Shown piece by piece: positions 52,961-63,354 of a stretch of 64,000 nt of DNA. Under the pieces are notes generated by a model, which made no database searches, was not told where the DNA came from, and worked only from the letters and a program-made list of their open reading frames with translations. The stretch lies in assembly GCA_947475995.1 (NCBI GenBank), contig CANJNI010000012.1:1-64000 (forward strand). Direction: 5' to 3'. This DNA is from Beijerinckiaceae bacterium. GTDB taxonomy: Bacteria; Pseudomonadota; Alphaproteobacteria; Rhizobiales; Beijerinckiaceae. Within the stretch, counting starts at the first letter, position 1, and every line of letters starts with the position of its first letter. The translations under genes and the position numbers were made by a program.

Positions 52961-54105
52961 TCATGAACCTGGCGATGTTACCGCGCATCCCTGGAGCGCG
53001 CCGTCTGCGGAGTCGCGCCGCACCGCGACTGTCGAATGATTGTCCAGCGTGATCATATGCGGCTCGATGGCCGGCGGAACCGGAGATCCTGCAGTTCGCG
53101 CTTCCGCCACGGCTGCAAACTCACCTATCGCATAGAGATCGACGCAGGGAGCGCGCCTCGCCTCGGGCGCAAGCAGCGGCGCCTGTTTCGCGGCCGCGTC
53201 GGCACGATCGCCGCGGGAGAGGCAAACAAGCGTTCGAGTCCTTGAAACATCCGACAGACCCGCATGGTCGACAGCCTCCAGCATCGCAGCCGGGATGATG
53301 ATGTGGGCAGCAGCAGACGATGCGGCCTCTGCGAAAACCTGCGAGGAAGGCGCGTCGAGAAGGATCAGGCCGGCGCCGGTCAGCAGGCTTGCAAAAGGTC
53401 CCGTCGCGAGACCGGCGAATGTGCGGGCGCGAAAGTGGTCAGCAGCGGCGCGTCGGAGCCGATATGGGCGCGCGCGGCGAAATCGAGCGCAGCCGCGACC
53501 AGCGTGCTTTGCCGGTGTTTGACAAGCACCCCGTTTTCCGCAGCCGTCAGAATTCCGGCAGTTTGGGATGGCTTCACATCCGGCGCGCCTTCTGCGAGCA
53601 GACGCGGATCAAAAGGCGCTGCGCCGTCGACCTCGATCCCACCGACGGAGCAGACCATCCGCACGTCCGACGCGAGAGCGGCGACCGAAAAAAGCATCTC
53701 GATGGCCGATTCCGCGCCCGGACGAGCTTCACCGATCAGCGCGACAGCGCCGCTCTGGCGCGCAAGAGCGCCGAGGTTTCCGGCGCTCATGTGCAAAGGC
53801 GTCACAACGGCATCGAGGCCGGCGCGCAGCGCCGCCGCCAGCGCGATCACTGAATTGATCGAAGCGCCGAGGTTCAGCAGGACGCGGTCCTGCGGCCTCA
53901 ATCCCGTCCGCCGCAATGCACCGGCGAGTCCGTGCGCGCGCCGGTCGAATTCCGCAAAGCTGAGACTGAGCGGCCCCGCCGCAGTATATTCGGCGAGCCC
54001 CACATGGTCGGGCCGCAGATGCGCGGCGCCTGACAGCAGAGTATGGAAGTCGAAGCGATTGAGCAGGTCCGCCACATGGCTCACGGACGCGGCGGACATC
54101 GTCAT
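52961..54105 (-). pseudogene. AMP-binding-domain-like gene with a frameshift
   Basis: ATG 54105 overlaps the YejA stop (ATGA). The first frame reads like an acyl-CoA synthetase N-terminal domain (LSLSFAEFDRRAHGLAGALR, VLLNLGASINSVIALAAALR) and runs out of frame after LLTTFAPA. The other frame continues the domain as TFAGLATGPFASLLTGAG, HIIIPAAMLEAVDHAGL and so on to 52961. One base is missing near 53422. The joined product (about 381 residues) also lacks the usual Ser/Thr/Gly-rich AMP-binding loop (here TAAENGVLVKHRQ) and the C-terminal domain, so it may have been non-catalytic before the frameshift. Confidence 0.78.
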
Positions 54106-55958
54106 GGCCTCTTCATCCACCATGAATCGAGCGTCGAACTGAACAGCGGCGCGGCATAACGGCCCATTCGCGGCGGGTGCTGCAGCTTCGTCGAATAGGC
54201 GAACCATTGATTGGGCGTGTGAAACAGCGGCACGATGTAGAAGCCCGACAGCAGCACGCGATCATAGGCGCGCACGGCGGCGACGAAATCCTCGCGGGTT
54301 TCCGACGCGAGCATCTTTACGATGAGCGCATCGACCGCAGGCGAGCGCACGCCTGCAAGATTGAACGACGCTTCCTGATCCGCGCTCGCCGACCCCCAGC
54401 GCGAACGCTGTTCGTTGCCCGGCGAGGATGTCGCCGTCCAGGTCCCGATCATCATATCAAAATCGAACTTCTGGCGGCGGCGCTGGTACTGGACCTCGTC
54501 CACCACTCTCACGCGCGCCTCGACCCCGATGCGGCGCAGGGATTCGGAAAAGTTCAGCGACAGCCGCTCCTGGTTGCGGTCGGTGACGAGAATTTCGAAA
54601 TCGAATTTCTTTCCGTCCGCAATGCGCGCCATTTCTCCGCGCACGATCTGGTAGCCTGCCTCGCGGAAAAGGCGCACGGCCTGCTGGGCGCTTGCGCGGT
54701 CCCGCCCGCTCCCGTCTGAAGAGGCGGGCGCCCATTTGCCGTCCAGAATGTCTTCACGCACCACGCCCGGAAAAGGCGACAGTAGCGCACGCTCGCGCGC
54801 ATCGGCGGGGCGCCCGGTCGAGGCAAGATCGGATTCGTCGAAGAAGCTTTTCGTGCGTGTGTAGAGCTTGCCGTAGAGATTGGCGTTGATCCATTCGAAG
54901 TCGAACATGTAGCTGATCGCTTCGCGGATGCGCACATCCTGAAACAACGGCTTGCGCGTGTTGAACGCAAATCCCTGCATGCCCTTGGTGCCGCCCAGTG
55001 GCAGGCTCTCGCGCGCCATGCGACCGTCATTGAGGGCAGGGAAGTCATATCCGGTCAGCCAGCGTGTTGGATTTGTCTCGTCCCGGTAATCCACGAGGCC
55101 CGCCTTGAAGGCTTCGTAAAGGCTGTTGCCGTCGCGGAAATATTCGATGCGGATTTCATCGAAATTGTAGAGGCCGCGATGCAGCGGCAAATCATTCGCC
55201 CAATAGTCCGGATTGCGTTTCAACAGCAGCAGTTCGCCCGGTTTCACATCGACGATCCGGTACGGCCCCGTGGCGACCGGCGGCTCGAGGGTCGTTTCCT
55301 CGAATTTGGCCGCATCTAGCGCGTGTTTCGGCAACACCGGCATCAGGCCGAGCGTCAGTGGCATTTCCCGGTCGCCGATGCCTGACAGGTCGTACCGGAT
55401 CGTGCGAGCGTCCGGCGTATCGACCGCCTTCACGAGAGAGAACGCGGCGCGTTGCTGCGGGCGTCCCCGGGTCTTCAGCAAATCGAATGTAAAGCGAATG
55501 TCGGCGGATGTCACGGGCGCACCATCCGAGAAGCGCGCCTCCGGCCGCAAGCGAAACTGCACATAGCTGCGCGCCGCATCCGTCTCCACCGATTCCGCCA
55601 CGAGGCCATAGAGCGAGAATGGCTCATCGGTCGACCGCGTCATCAGCGTCTGGAAAATATTGCCCGTCAGGCCCTGCGAGGTGGACCCGGCTTTGAGATT
55701 GTACGGATTGAGGCTGTCGAACGTGCCCTGATAGCCGATGGAGACGCGCCCGCCCTTCGGGGCGTCCGGATTGGCGTAGGGCAGGTGCGGAAAGTCGGCC
55801 GGCAGCGCGGGCTCGCCATGCATGGCGATGCCGTGGCTGATCTGGCCGCCGGTCTGGGCGCGCGCTGATTCCTTCCGCCAGACGCCCGCAAGCGGCGCGG
55901 CGGCCAGTGTTGCTGCGGCCCCCTTCAGGAAGCGGCGGCGAATCGCGCTTGTTCTCAT
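54102..55958 (-). CDS. YejA-like ABC substrate-binding protein (family 5)
   Basis: A 618-residue periplasmic peptide/oligopeptide-type binding protein. The twin-arginine-like leader RRRFLKGAAATLAAAPLAG suggests Tat export. Family-5 blocks are GIAMHGEPALPADFPHLPYAN, GTFDSLNPYNLKAG, VTSADIRFTFDLLKTRG, AFNTRKPLFQDVRIREAISY and FNLAGVRSPAVDALI. Members bind microcin C-like peptides or similar. No yejB/E/F permease or ATPase genes are visible nearby; the next gene downstream is the AMP-binding fragment. Confidence 0.87.
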   Translation of the reverse strand: MRTSAIRRRFLKGAAATLAAAPLAGVWRKESARAQTGGQISHGIAMHGEPALPADFPHLPYANPDAPKGGRVSIGYQGTFDSLNPYNLKAGSTSQGLTGNIFQTLMTRSTDEPFSLYGLVAESVETDAARSYVQFRLRPEARFSDGAPVTSADIRFTFDLLKTRGRPQQRAAFSLVKAVDTPDARTIRYDLSGIGDREMPLTLGLMPVLPKHALDAAKFEETTLEPPVATGPYRIVDVKPGELLLLKRNPDYWANDLPLHRGLYNFDEIRIEYFRDGNSLYEAFKAGLVDYRDETNPTRWLTGYDFPALNDGRMARESLPLGGTKGMQGFAFNTRKPLFQDVRIREAISYMFDFEWINANLYGKLYTRTKSFFDESDLASTGRPADARERALLSPFPGVVREDILDGKWAPASSDGSGRDRASAQQAVRLFREAGYQIVRGEMARIADGKKFDFEILVTDRNQERLSLNFSESLRRIGVEARVRVVDEVQYQRRRQKFDFDMMIGTWTATSSPGNEQRSRWGSASADQEASFNLAGVRSPAVDALIVKMLASETREDFVAAVRAYDRVLLSGFYIVPLFHTPNQWFAYSTKLQHPPRMGRYAAPLFSSTLDSWWMKRP

Positions 55959-56239
55959 GGCGACAAACTAGTCAAAACAGCGTCTCGCGTCATGGTCGGA
56001 GCGGCGAAACCCCGCCCGATACAGGAAGATGCGTTTAAAATGCAGGGTGGTTCTGCAATCGTGACAGGTTTGCACTGGAAAGCCCGCCCCGAAACCGCTA
56101 AGAGGCATTGTCACTCTTGAGCCGCATTCAGGCGCGAAAGAGATGCGTTGCTCGGCCGCCCACGCGCCTGCGCCGGAGTCCGTTGAATAATCTGGTACGC
56201 CCCGCCACGTCGGGCTGCGGCCACCTGAAAGGAAAGTGC

Positions 56240-56998
56240 ATGGCTATTTCTCGCACCCAAATTGGCGTTGCCGCAGTGGCGATGGCGCTTGCCTTCGGCG
56301 GTCAGGCCGTGGCCCAGCAGCCGCAGCAGAATCGCCCGGCCCAGCAGCGTCCGGCCCAGCCGGCGCAGCAGCAGAAGCCGCCGGCTCAGGCCCAGCAGGA
56401 GGCGCCCGGCCAGGGTCCGACCCGGGTCGAGCTGAAGCCGTCGCAGGGCGAGTGGACGAAGGTTTGCGGCAAGGATCAGGTCGCCAACAAGGAAATCTGC
56501 TACACGACTCGCGATTTCGGCACCGCCCCCGACCAGCCGCCGGTTCTGGCGGTCGCCGTTTATGACGTGAAGGGCGACGACACCAAAATTGTCCGCCTGC
56601 TGATGCCGATTGGTCTGCTGCTGCGTCCGGGCTTCCGCTTCGCGGTGGACAAGGGCGCGACCCTCGAAGGCGGCTTCGAAATTTGCTTCCCGAACGGTTG
56701 CTTCGCGGAATCGAAGGTCAAGCAGCCGACGATCGACCAGATCAAGAAGGGTCAGGTCCTGAATGTCAGCGTCAAGAACCAGATGGCGGCGGAAGTGATC
56801 TTCTCGGTCCCGCTCGAAGGGTTCGGCAAGGCGTTTGACGGCGCGGCCATCGACCCGGCGGTTCTGCAGGCCAAGCAGGAAGAGCTCCAGAAGGCCATGC
56901 AGAAGCAGGCCGAGGAACAGCGCAAGGCGCTCGAGGGCGCTGGCGGCGCTGTTCCGGGCGCCCCGGGCGCGGCTCCGGCTCCTGCCGCTCCGCGCTGA
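56240..56998 (+). CDS. Invasion-associated locus B (IalB) family protein
   Basis: A 252-residue secreted protein, ATG 56240 after GGAAAG. The signal peptide ends VAQQ. A long Gln/Pro/Ala-rich linker (about residues 25-60) precedes the IalB domain: WTKVCGKDQVANKEICYTTRD, VLAVAVYDVKGDD, LLRPGFRFAVDKG, ICFPNGCFAESKV. The C-terminus is low complexity, Gln/Ala/Pro-rich. IalB was named for Bartonella erythrocyte invasion, but homologues are widespread in free-living Rhizobiales; function unclear. Confidence 0.9.
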   Translation: MAISRTQIGVAAVAMALAFGGQAVAQQPQQNRPAQQRPAQPAQQQKPPAQAQQEAPGQGPTRVELKPSQGEWTKVCGKDQVANKEICYTTRDFGTAPDQPPVLAVAVYDVKGDDTKIVRLLMPIGLLLRPGFRFAVDKGATLEGGFEICFPNGCFAESKVKQPTIDQIKKGQVLNVSVKNQMAAEVIFSVPLEGFGKAFDGAAIDPAVLQAKQEELQKAMQKQAEEQRKALEGAGGAVPGAPGAAPAPAAPR

Positions 56999-57017
56999 GA
57001 CGCCTGAAAACCAAAGC

Positions 57018-57044
57018 AAAAGGCCCGGTTCGACCGGGCCTTTT
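57018..57044 (+). terminator. Rho-independent terminator after ialB
   Basis: Perfect 12-bp arms (57018-57029 and 57033-57044) with a TCG loop, ending in a T5 run on the plus strand. A preceding A-run means it could also serve the convergent hspQ transcript. Confidence 0.93.
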
Positions 57045-57089
57045 TGTTGTCCGCAATGCTGTTTCGCAGCCTTCTGGGGCTTTCGCCCG

Positions 57090-57419
57090 CTAGTGTCCCG
57101 TCTGGGCCTTCATCCGGTATGCGCCCGCCCCGACGGGCTCGAAAGATGCGGCGACCTGTGGATGGCGGATCGGGTCGCCTGATTCATCGGCCAACAGGTT
57201 CTGCTCGGAAACATAGGCCGTGTATTCGGTTTCGGCGTTTTCGGCGTAGAGGTGGTAAAATGGCTGGTTCTTCCGGGGGCGCACATCCGCCGGAATCGAA
57301 TTCCACCATTCGTCAGTATTGTTGAATTCCGGATCGACGTCGTAGATCACGCCCCGGAACGGATATTTCCGGTGCCGGACCACCTGCCCGATTCCGAATT
57401 TGGCTTCACGGACAATCAT
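57090..57419 (-). CDS. hspQ: Heat shock protein HspQ
   Basis: A 109-residue HspQ/YccV-type protein that in E. coli binds hemimethylated DNA and modulates Lon. I chose ATG 57419 (MIVREAKFGIGQVVRHR) because it gives the usual family length; the longer frame to 57464 is unlikely. Blocks: YPFRGVIYDVDPEF, NQPFYHLYAEN, AYVSEQNLLAD. Convergent with ialB. Confidence 0.9.
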   Translation of the reverse strand: MIVREAKFGIGQVVRHRKYPFRGVIYDVDPEFNNTDEWWNSIPADVRPRKNQPFYHLYAENAETEYTAYVSEQNLLADESGDPIRHPQVAASFEPVGAGAYRMKAQTGH

Positions 57420-57501
57420 CGCAAAACCCTTGTGCGGCCAGCCATCTGGGTAGGACGGCCTCAACCATGTGTCAACTCACGGATTTTGAGCGGTTTTTGC
57501 T

Positions 57502-58542
57502 TCACAATCCGTAGAGTTTGGCGAAATCGGCGTCGCGCGCCGCTACCTGTCGGGCAAGATCGACGATGACCTTGGCCTGCTTCCAGGTCGCGTCATCCTG
57601 CATCTTGCCGTCGATCATCACGGCGCCGGACCCGTCCGGCATGGCGTCCAGAATGCGCCTTGCGAACGCCACTTCTACGGCGTCGGGCGAGAACACCCTT
57701 TTGGCGATGTCGATCTGGGACGGGTGCAGCGACCATGCGCCCGCGCAGCCCATCAGGAAGGCGTTGCGGAACTGCGCCTCGCAGGCGGCGGGGTCCGAGA
57801 AGTCACCGAACGGCCCGTAGAAGGGCTTGATTCCGTTGGCCGCGCAGGCGTCCACCATCTTGGCGACCGTATAGTGCCAAAGGTCCTGCTGGAATGCAGC
57901 GCGCTCCGCGCCCGGTGCGGCGTCGGCCAGAACCTTGTAGTCCGGGTGGCCGCCGCCGACGCGGGTCGTCTTCATGGCGCGGGAGGCGGCGAGATCAGCC
58001 GGCCCGAGGCTCATGCCGTGCATGCGGGGAGAAGCGGCCGCGATGGCGTCCACATTCTTCACCCCTTCGGCCGTCTCGAGAATAGCGTGGATCAGAATCG
58101 GCTTTTTGACCTGATGCCGCGCCTCAAGCTGCGCCAGAAGCTGGTCGAGGTAGTGGATGTCCCACGACCCCTCGACCTTGGGGAGCATCACCACATCCAG
58201 CTTGCTCCCGATGGCGGCGACGATCTGCATCACGTCGTCCAGCATCCACGGCGAGTTCAGCGCGTTGATGCGCACCCACAGGCCCGTCGAACCGAAATCG
58301 ACCGCGCGCCCCATCTCGATGAAGCCGGAGCGCGCCGCCTCCTTGGCCTCGACCGGAACGGCGTCCTCCAGATTCCCGAGCACCACATCGACCTGCCGGG
58401 CCAGATCGCCGACCCGGCCGCGCACCTTCTCGTTATGGGGCGGCACGAAATGGATCATGCGTTCGACCCGCACCGGCAATTCGCGCAGCGGGGCGGGGGC
58501 GCCGATCGCCAGCGGCTCGAAGAATTTGCGCGGCAGCTTCAT
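57502..58542 (-). CDS. CoA ester lyase (HpcH/HpaI, malyl-CoA lyase type)
   Basis: A 346-residue citrate-lyase-beta-like enzyme. ATG 58542 follows GGAGGATCC; the longer frame to 58890 is an artefact of the opposite strand. Metal/substrate motifs: [59 protein letters not shown] and [17 protein letters not shown]. Relatives cleave malyl-CoA or methylmalyl-CoA. The product cannot be fixed without phylogeny. It stands alone, divergent from the nnr gene. Confidence 0.87.
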   Translation of the reverse strand: MKLPRKFFEPLAIGAPAPLRELPVRVERMIHFVPPHNEKVRGRVGDLARQVDVVLGNLEDAVPVEAKEAARSGFIEMGRAVDFGSTGLWVRINALNSPWMLDDVMQIVAAIGSKLDVVMLPKVEGSWDIHYLDQLLAQLEARHQVKKPILIHAILETAEGVKNVDAIAAASPRMHGMSLGPADLAASRAMKTTRVGGGHPDYKVLADAAPGAERAAFQQDLWHYTVAKMVDACAANGIKPFYGPFGDFSDPAACEAQFRNAFLMGCAGAWSLHPSQIDIAKRVFSPDAVEVAFARRILDAMPDGSGAVMIDGKMQDDATWKQAKVIVDLARQVAARDADFAKLYGL

Positions 58543-58660
58543 GGATCCTCCGGATTTCTGCACCGCACAATAGTGCCGTGCCGGCGGCTTGGGCAACTGC
58601 GCCATTATGCGGAAGCCTGCGCCGGTTGCCGCCAGCGACGGCTTGCGACACGATGGCGCA

Positions 58661-60193
58661 ATGGATGTGCTTTCCGCCTTCAAGGACCTCCTGACACCTG
58701 CCGAAATGGGGGAGGCCGACCGTCTGACCATTTCGGACGGCGTTCCCGGCCTCGTGCTGATGGAGCGCGCGGGCGCCGCAGTGGCCGCCGAGGCCGAGCG
58801 GCTGCTTCCCGACGGCCGCAACCGAATTCTTGTGCTTTGCGGACCGGGGAACAATGGCGGCGATGGTTTCGTGGCCGCTCGTCTGCTCACCGGTCGCGGC
58901 TTTCTGGTTTCGCTGGCACTGTTGGGTCATTCCGCCGCCCTGAAGGGCGACGCCGCGCAGGCGGCGCGATTGTGGACCGGGCCCGTGGGGCCGCTGGAGC
59001 AGGCCGATTTCTCCAAAGCCGATCTGGTGATCGACGCCTTGTTCGGCTCGGGTCTGGCGCGCGGTCTGGATGGAGAAGCGGCCTTATGCGTGGCGGCCAT
59101 GAACGAATGGTCGCGCCGCACGCGCAATCCCATCGTGGCGGTCGATGTTCCGTCCGGGCTCGATGGCGCGACGGGGCGGATTCGCGGCGCGGCTCCCCAA
59201 GCCGCGTCCACGGTGACCTTCTTTCGCCTGAAGCCGGGGCATCTGCTCTATCCCGGGCGCGCGCTGTGTGGACGCATCATTGTCGCGGACATCGGAATTC
59301 CATCCGGTGTGCTCGCGAAGATCGAAGCGAAAACCTGCGCCAACAATCCGCGCTTGTGGGGCGGGGCCTTTCCGGTTCCGAAAGCCGACGGGCACAAGTA
59401 CACACGCGGCCATACGCTCGTGCTGACGGGCGGTCCTTTCGCGACCGGCGCAGGCCGCATGGCGGCGCGCGCTGCATTGCGCGCGGGTGCGGGACTCGTG
59501 ACCGTTGCGTCGCCCGGCGATGCCCTTGCGATCAATGGCGCGCATCTCACCGCCATCATGCTCGCGCGCTGCGACACGCCGCAACATTTGCGGGAGTTGC
59601 TGCAAGATTATCGCAAGAATGTCGTCGTGATGGGGCCGGGCCTTGGCCTTGGGGTTGAAACGCGCGCGATGATTTTGACGGCGCTGGAACAGAGCGATGT
59701 GAAACGCGCCGTCGTTCTGGATGCAGACGCCCTGACTGTTTTCCAGAAAGATGCAGACGCCTTGCGCGCGGCGATCGCTACGGCGCCGGGGCCTGTCGTG
59801 CTGACGCCGCACGAGGGCGAGTTCGCGCGTCTGTTCGGGACGGATGATCGGCCTCGCCTCGAACGGGCTCGCGCCGCTTCCGCCAACACGGGCGCCATCG
59901 TCGTGCTGAAAGGCCCTGACACAATCGTTGCACATCCGGACTGCCGCGCATCCATTGCGTTCAATGCCCCGCCGTGGCTCGCAACTGCGGGCGCGGGCGA
60001 TGTGCTGGCAGGCTTCATAGGCGGATTGCTGGCGCAGGACATGCCGGCTTTTGAAGCAGCCTCCTGCGCCGTCTGGCTGCATGGCGAATGCGCGACTCTT
60101 TTTGGACCCGGCCTGATTGCTGAAGATCTGCCGGAGACCTTGCCGCGCGTGCTGTCCGCACTTTACGCGCAACTCCGCATATCTAATCCTTGA
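58661..60193 (+). CDS. nnr: Bifunctional NAD(P)HX epimerase / dehydratase
   Basis: A 510-residue repair enzyme. The N-terminal epimerase domain (about 1-215) has [20 protein letters not shown] and [12 protein letters not shown]; the C-terminal ADP-dependent dehydratase domain has [32 protein letters not shown] and [20 protein letters not shown]. It repairs hydrated NADH/NADPH. I prefer ATG 58661 ([11 protein letters not shown]); ATG 58607 is possible. Its end overlaps the convergent copper-oxidase-fold gene by 11 bases. Confidence 0.93.
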   Translation: MDVLSAFKDLLTPAEMGEADRLTISDGVPGLVLMERAGAAVAAEAERLLPDGRNRILVLCGPGNNGGDGFVAARLLTGRGFLVSLALLGHSAALKGDAAQAARLWTGPVGPLEQADFSKADLVIDALFGSGLARGLDGEAALCVAAMNEWSRRTRNPIVAVDVPSGLDGATGRIRGAAPQAASTVTFFRLKPGHLLYPGRALCGRIIVADIGIPSGVLAKIEAKTCANNPRLWGGAFPVPKADGHKYTRGHTLVLTGGPFATGAGRMAARAALRAGAGLVTVASPGDALAINGAHLTAIMLARCDTPQHLRELLQDYRKNVVVMGPGLGLGVETRAMILTALEQSDVKRAVVLDADALTVFQKDADALRAAIATAPGPVVLTPHEGEFARLFGTDDRPRLERARAASANTGAIVVLKGPDTIVAHPDCRASIAFNAPPWLATAGAGDVLAGFIGGLLAQDMPAFEAASCAVWLHGECATLFGPGLIAEDLPETLPRVLSALYAQLRISNP

Positions 60194-61598
60194 CCTCGAA
60201 CCATGCGGCGAAACCGCTCGCCGCATGTTCGAGAATCCCGCTGCCCAGCCGCCATTTTCCGGGATTGTCGGCCACGAAGGCGGCCCGCACGGTCTTGCCT
60301 GCCGGCACGATGAGACTGTCGCGCCAGTAGGGCTCCCAGCCATCGTCCAGCAGATGCAATTGCCGCAGAACATGCCCGTGAATACGCACCACCTGCGTCA
60401 CGCGCGTCTTGTTGATGAAGCCCAGCGACACGGAGGTTCCGCGCGCGACACTGAACAGGGGCTTGTACGAAAGCGCCTTGCCGCTCTTGCCGTTCAGTTT
60501 CCAGAGCGAGCCGCCCGCAGGCGCGCAAATCGCAGGCCTTGAGGCTTCCTGAGCATTCGCGAAGCCGCCTTCGATATTGATGTCGAGACGGGTCGCCTTG
60601 TCGAGCCTGATGATCGCCGGCAGCGCGGCGTTGAGCGGCGGATTTGTGATGGGGGCCGACTGGGCAACGGCTTTGCCGCGCACGTCGAAAACGACGAGAT
60701 CGCGATCCTGCCCGCCGCCTGTCTGATCGGTTCCGGTCATCCGCACTGCGGCCCGCGCGCCTTCCTGTGCTGGAGCATCGAGGATGATGTCGAAGCGTGC
60801 GCCGGGTCCGACCGGAATGGTGCGACGCAGCGGTTCGAAAGCCCCGCACGCCTGTCCGTCGATTCCCACCACGCGCGCATTGACGCCCTCGAACGTGGCG
60901 GAAAAGATCCGCGCCGTCGAAAGATTCGCGAGTCGGAGCCGCACGCGCGCGCCGGGCTCCACCGTGAAATGCTCCGGCGACGGTCTGGCATTGACGCGCA
61001 GCAGTTCGCCGATGCGCCCAGCGCCCATCAGTTCGACATTCGTGTGAAAGCTGCGCTTGCCGCCGATGCTGCAAGACACAATCTGCTGCTGAGCGTCGAG
61101 CTTCCAGTCCGTCAACACGGCGAGAAATTCGTGCTGGACGGTTGGTGGCTCGCTGTCTTCCACAATCAGCAGGCCGCACAGACCGCGCGCAACCTGCTCG
61201 GCCATGTTGGGGCCGCTGGCGTGATACCAGTATGTGCCGGCGTCAGGTGCGGCGAAAACATAGTCGAAGCTTTCGCCGGGCCTCACAGGCTTCTGCGTCA
61301 GGTCCGGCACGCCGTCCATGGCGTTGCGGATACGCATGCCGCCCCAGTGAATCGCGAAAGCTTCGTCGAGCTTGTTGACGAAGCGGACGCGCACCTCCGC
61401 GCCCCGCCGCACGCGCAGCACCGGCCCGGGAACTTCGCCGTTGAAGGACCAGACTTCGGTTTCGTCCTTGCGCGACGGGTCGAGCGCAACGCGGGCCTTG
61501 CGAGCCTCCAGCACCGTGAAGGCCGGCTCCTGCGCCAGAGCCGGAACGGCAAGAAACGCCGAGCCTCCGGCCAGCAGAGTGCGGCGCGACATGAGCAT
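60183..61598 (-). CDS. Multicopper-oxidase fold protein lacking canonical copper ligands
   Basis: A 471-residue exported protein with three cupredoxin domains. The leader SRRTLLAGGSAFLAVPALAQ looks like Tat. The overall order matches multicopper oxidases, but the copper motifs are eroded: AIHWGGMRI where HWHG is expected, YWYHASGPN where HSH is expected, VVRIHGHVL where HxxHxH is expected, and RLGSGILEHAASGF where the HCHxxxH type-1/type-3 site should be. So no type-1 copper centre can form. The situation resembles FtsP/SufI, a copper-free relative. The start is ATG 61598, with ATG 61592 also possible. It sits 17 bases after an ICMT-like gene. Confidence 0.83.
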   Translation of the reverse strand: MLMSRRTLLAGGSAFLAVPALAQEPAFTVLEARKARVALDPSRKDETEVWSFNGEVPGPVLRVRRGAEVRVRFVNKLDEAFAIHWGGMRIRNAMDGVPDLTQKPVRPGESFDYVFAAPDAGTYWYHASGPNMAEQVARGLCGLLIVEDSEPPTVQHEFLAVLTDWKLDAQQQIVSCSIGGKRSFHTNVELMGAGRIGELLRVNARPSPEHFTVEPGARVRLRLANLSTARIFSATFEGVNARVVGIDGQACGAFEPLRRTIPVGPGARFDIILDAPAQEGARAAVRMTGTDQTGGGQDRDLVVFDVRGKAVAQSAPITNPPLNAALPAIIRLDKATRLDINIEGGFANAQEASRPAICAPAGGSLWKLNGKSGKALSYKPLFSVARGTSVSLGFINKTRVTQVVRIHGHVLRQLHLLDDGWEPYWRDSLIVPAGKTVRAAFVADNPGKWRLGSGILEHAASGFAAWFEVKD

Positions 61599-61615
61599 TG
61601 CTTGGGAGACCGGTT

Positions 61616-62098
61616 TCAAATCCACCGCCTGACGCGCTCGCAATAATCCTTGTGGGCCGATCCGAAACGATATCGCAGATGCTCTTCCTCCCGGGCGATG
61701 GCGAGCCATGTCACCGCCGCGCTCGCGACCGGAACGAGCAGCAGAAGCCAGCTCCACCGCAGCGCGAGCGCCAGGCCCGCCATGCCGACGCCATTGCCCA
61801 GATATATCGGGTTGCGCGAAAATCCATAGACGCCCGTCGTGCAAAGCGCCTTGCTGGCGGCATTTGGCAGAACTGTCGTCCCGTGACGTCGCAAGGTCAT
61901 CATGGCCGCGAGGTCCAGCGCGCCGCCGCCCACCATCATGGCGACGCCGATCCAGCGCGGAACTTCACCCAGCAACCGGTCGAGGTTCTGGAACGGCAGG
62001 ACGAATTGCAGAATCAGCGCCAGCGCCAGCGACGCCACGTAAATGACAGGCGGCCATGGAATCCGGTTCGGCTTTTCGCGCAGGTCGAGTTCGTCCAT
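61616..62098 (-). CDS. Isoprenylcysteine-methyltransferase-like (PEMT/ICMT) membrane protein
   Basis: A 160-residue membrane protein with about four helices. The C-terminal motif region GVYGFSRNPIYLGNGVGM and AREEEHLRYRFGSAHKDYC, followed by RRWI, is the SAM-binding signature of the ICMT/PEMT family (RNPxY and EExxL...FG..Y). I chose ATG 62098 (MDELDLREKPN). It precedes the degenerate copper-oxidase gene in an operon. Bacterial substrates are mostly unknown. Confidence 0.87.
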   Translation of the reverse strand: MDELDLREKPNRIPWPPVIYVASLALALILQFVLPFQNLDRLLGEVPRWIGVAMMVGGGALDLAAMMTLRRHGTTVLPNAASKALCTTGVYGFSRNPIYLGNGVGMAGLALALRWSWLLLLVPVASAAVTWLAIAREEEHLRYRFGSAHKDYCERVRRWI

Positions 62099-62181
62099 CG
62101 TCCGACTAGGCCCCGACCGCCCGGCTGCGTCAAGCATGCGCCCGGGGCCCGGCCGGGTTATGCTGGCCGCAGGAGGCGCGC

Positions 62182-63354
62182 ATGATTCCGAACCAGCAGC
62201 TCCGTTTCGATTTCGGCCTCGGCGAAACCGCCGACATGATCCGCCAGACGACATTCGAATTCGCGCAGGCCGAGATTGCCCCGCGCGCTGCGGACATCGA
62301 CCGCAGCAATGCGTTTCCGCGCGATCTGTGGCCGCGCATGGGCGCGCTGGGTCTGCATGGAGTCACGGTCGAGGAAGAATTCGGCGGCGCAGGCCTCGGC
62401 TATCTGGAACATTGCATCGCCGTGGAGGAAATCAGCCGCGCCTCGGCCTCGGTGGGGCTGAGCTACGGCGCCCATTCCAATCTCTGCGTCAACCAGTTGC
62501 GCCGCAACGGCACGGATGCGCAGAAGCGCCGCTATCTGCCGAAGCTGATATCCGGCGAACATGTGGGCGCGCTCGCCATGTCGGAGCCGGGCGCGGGTTC
62601 TGATGTGGTGTCGATGACGACGCGCGCCGACCGGAAGGGGGACCGGTTCATTCTAAATGGCCGCAAGATGTGGATCACCAACGGTCCGGTGGCGGATGCT
62701 CTGATCGTCTATGCGAAGACCGATCCGCAGGCCGGATCGCGCGGCATCACGGCTTTCATCATCGAAAAGGGCCAGAAGGGCTTTTCGACCGCGCAGAAAC
62801 TCGACAAGCTTGGAATGCGCGGCTCGGACACATGCGAGCTGCTGTTCGACGATTGCGAAGCGCCCGCCGAAAACGTGCTGGGCGAGGTGGGGCGCGGAGT
62901 CAATGTGCTGATGTCGGGGCTCGATTACGAGCGCGTCGTGCTGGCGGCGGGTCCGCTCGGCATCATGCAGGCCGCGATGGATGTCGTCATGCCCTACGTC
63001 CACGAGCGCAGGCAGTTCGGCCAGAGCATCGGCGAGTTTCAGCTCGTGCAGGGCAAGCTGGCCGACATGTATGTGGGCATGAACGCCTGCAAGGCCTACG
63101 TCTATGCGGTCGCAAAAGCCTGCGACCGTGGCGCGACGACCCGGGAGGATTCTGCGGGCGCGATCCTCTACGCCGCCGAAAAGGCGACGAAACTCGCCCT
63201 CGACGCGATCCAGTTGCTCGGCGGCAATGGATATATCAACGATTATCCGACAGGCCGCTTGCTGCGCGACGCCAAATTGTATGAGATCGGCGCCGGAACC
63301 AGCGAGATCAGGCGTATGCTGATCGGGCGGGAAATTTTTGCAAAGACGGAATGA
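62182..63354 (+). CDS. ivd: Isovaleryl-CoA dehydrogenase
   Basis: A 390-residue acyl-CoA dehydrogenase of leucine degradation. FAD and substrate motifs: [32 protein letters not shown], and the terminal [20 protein letters not shown]. The catalytic Glu is in [15 protein letters not shown] (E250), the location specific to isovaleryl-CoA dehydrogenases rather than to medium- and short-chain enzymes. ATG 62182 follows GGAGG. The methylcrotonyl-CoA carboxylase genes that usually follow may be past the right edge. Confidence 0.93.
   Translation: MIPNQQLRFDFGLGETADMIRQTTFEFAQAEIAPRAADIDRSNAFPRDLWPRMGALGLHGVTVEEEFGGAGLGYLEHCIAVEEISRASASVGLSYGAHSNLCVNQLRRNGTDAQKRRYLPKLISGEHVGALAMSEPGAGSDVVSMTTRADRKGDRFILNGRKMWITNGPVADALIVYAKTDPQAGSRGITAFIIEKGQKGFSTAQKLDKLGMRGSDTCELLFDDCEAPAENVLGEVGRGVNVLMSGLDYERVVLAAGPLGIMQAAMDVVMPYVHERRQFGQSIGEFQLVQGKLADMYVGMNACKAYVYAVAKACDRGATTREDSAGAILYAAEKATKLALDAIQLLGGNGYINDYPTGRLLRDAKLYEIGAGTSEIRRMLIGREIFAKTE

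Noticed and set aside
53228..53250. tRNA-like TpsiC motif (GTTCGAGTCC)
   Set aside because: No cloverleaf partners nearby; it lies within the AMP-binding-like coding frame.
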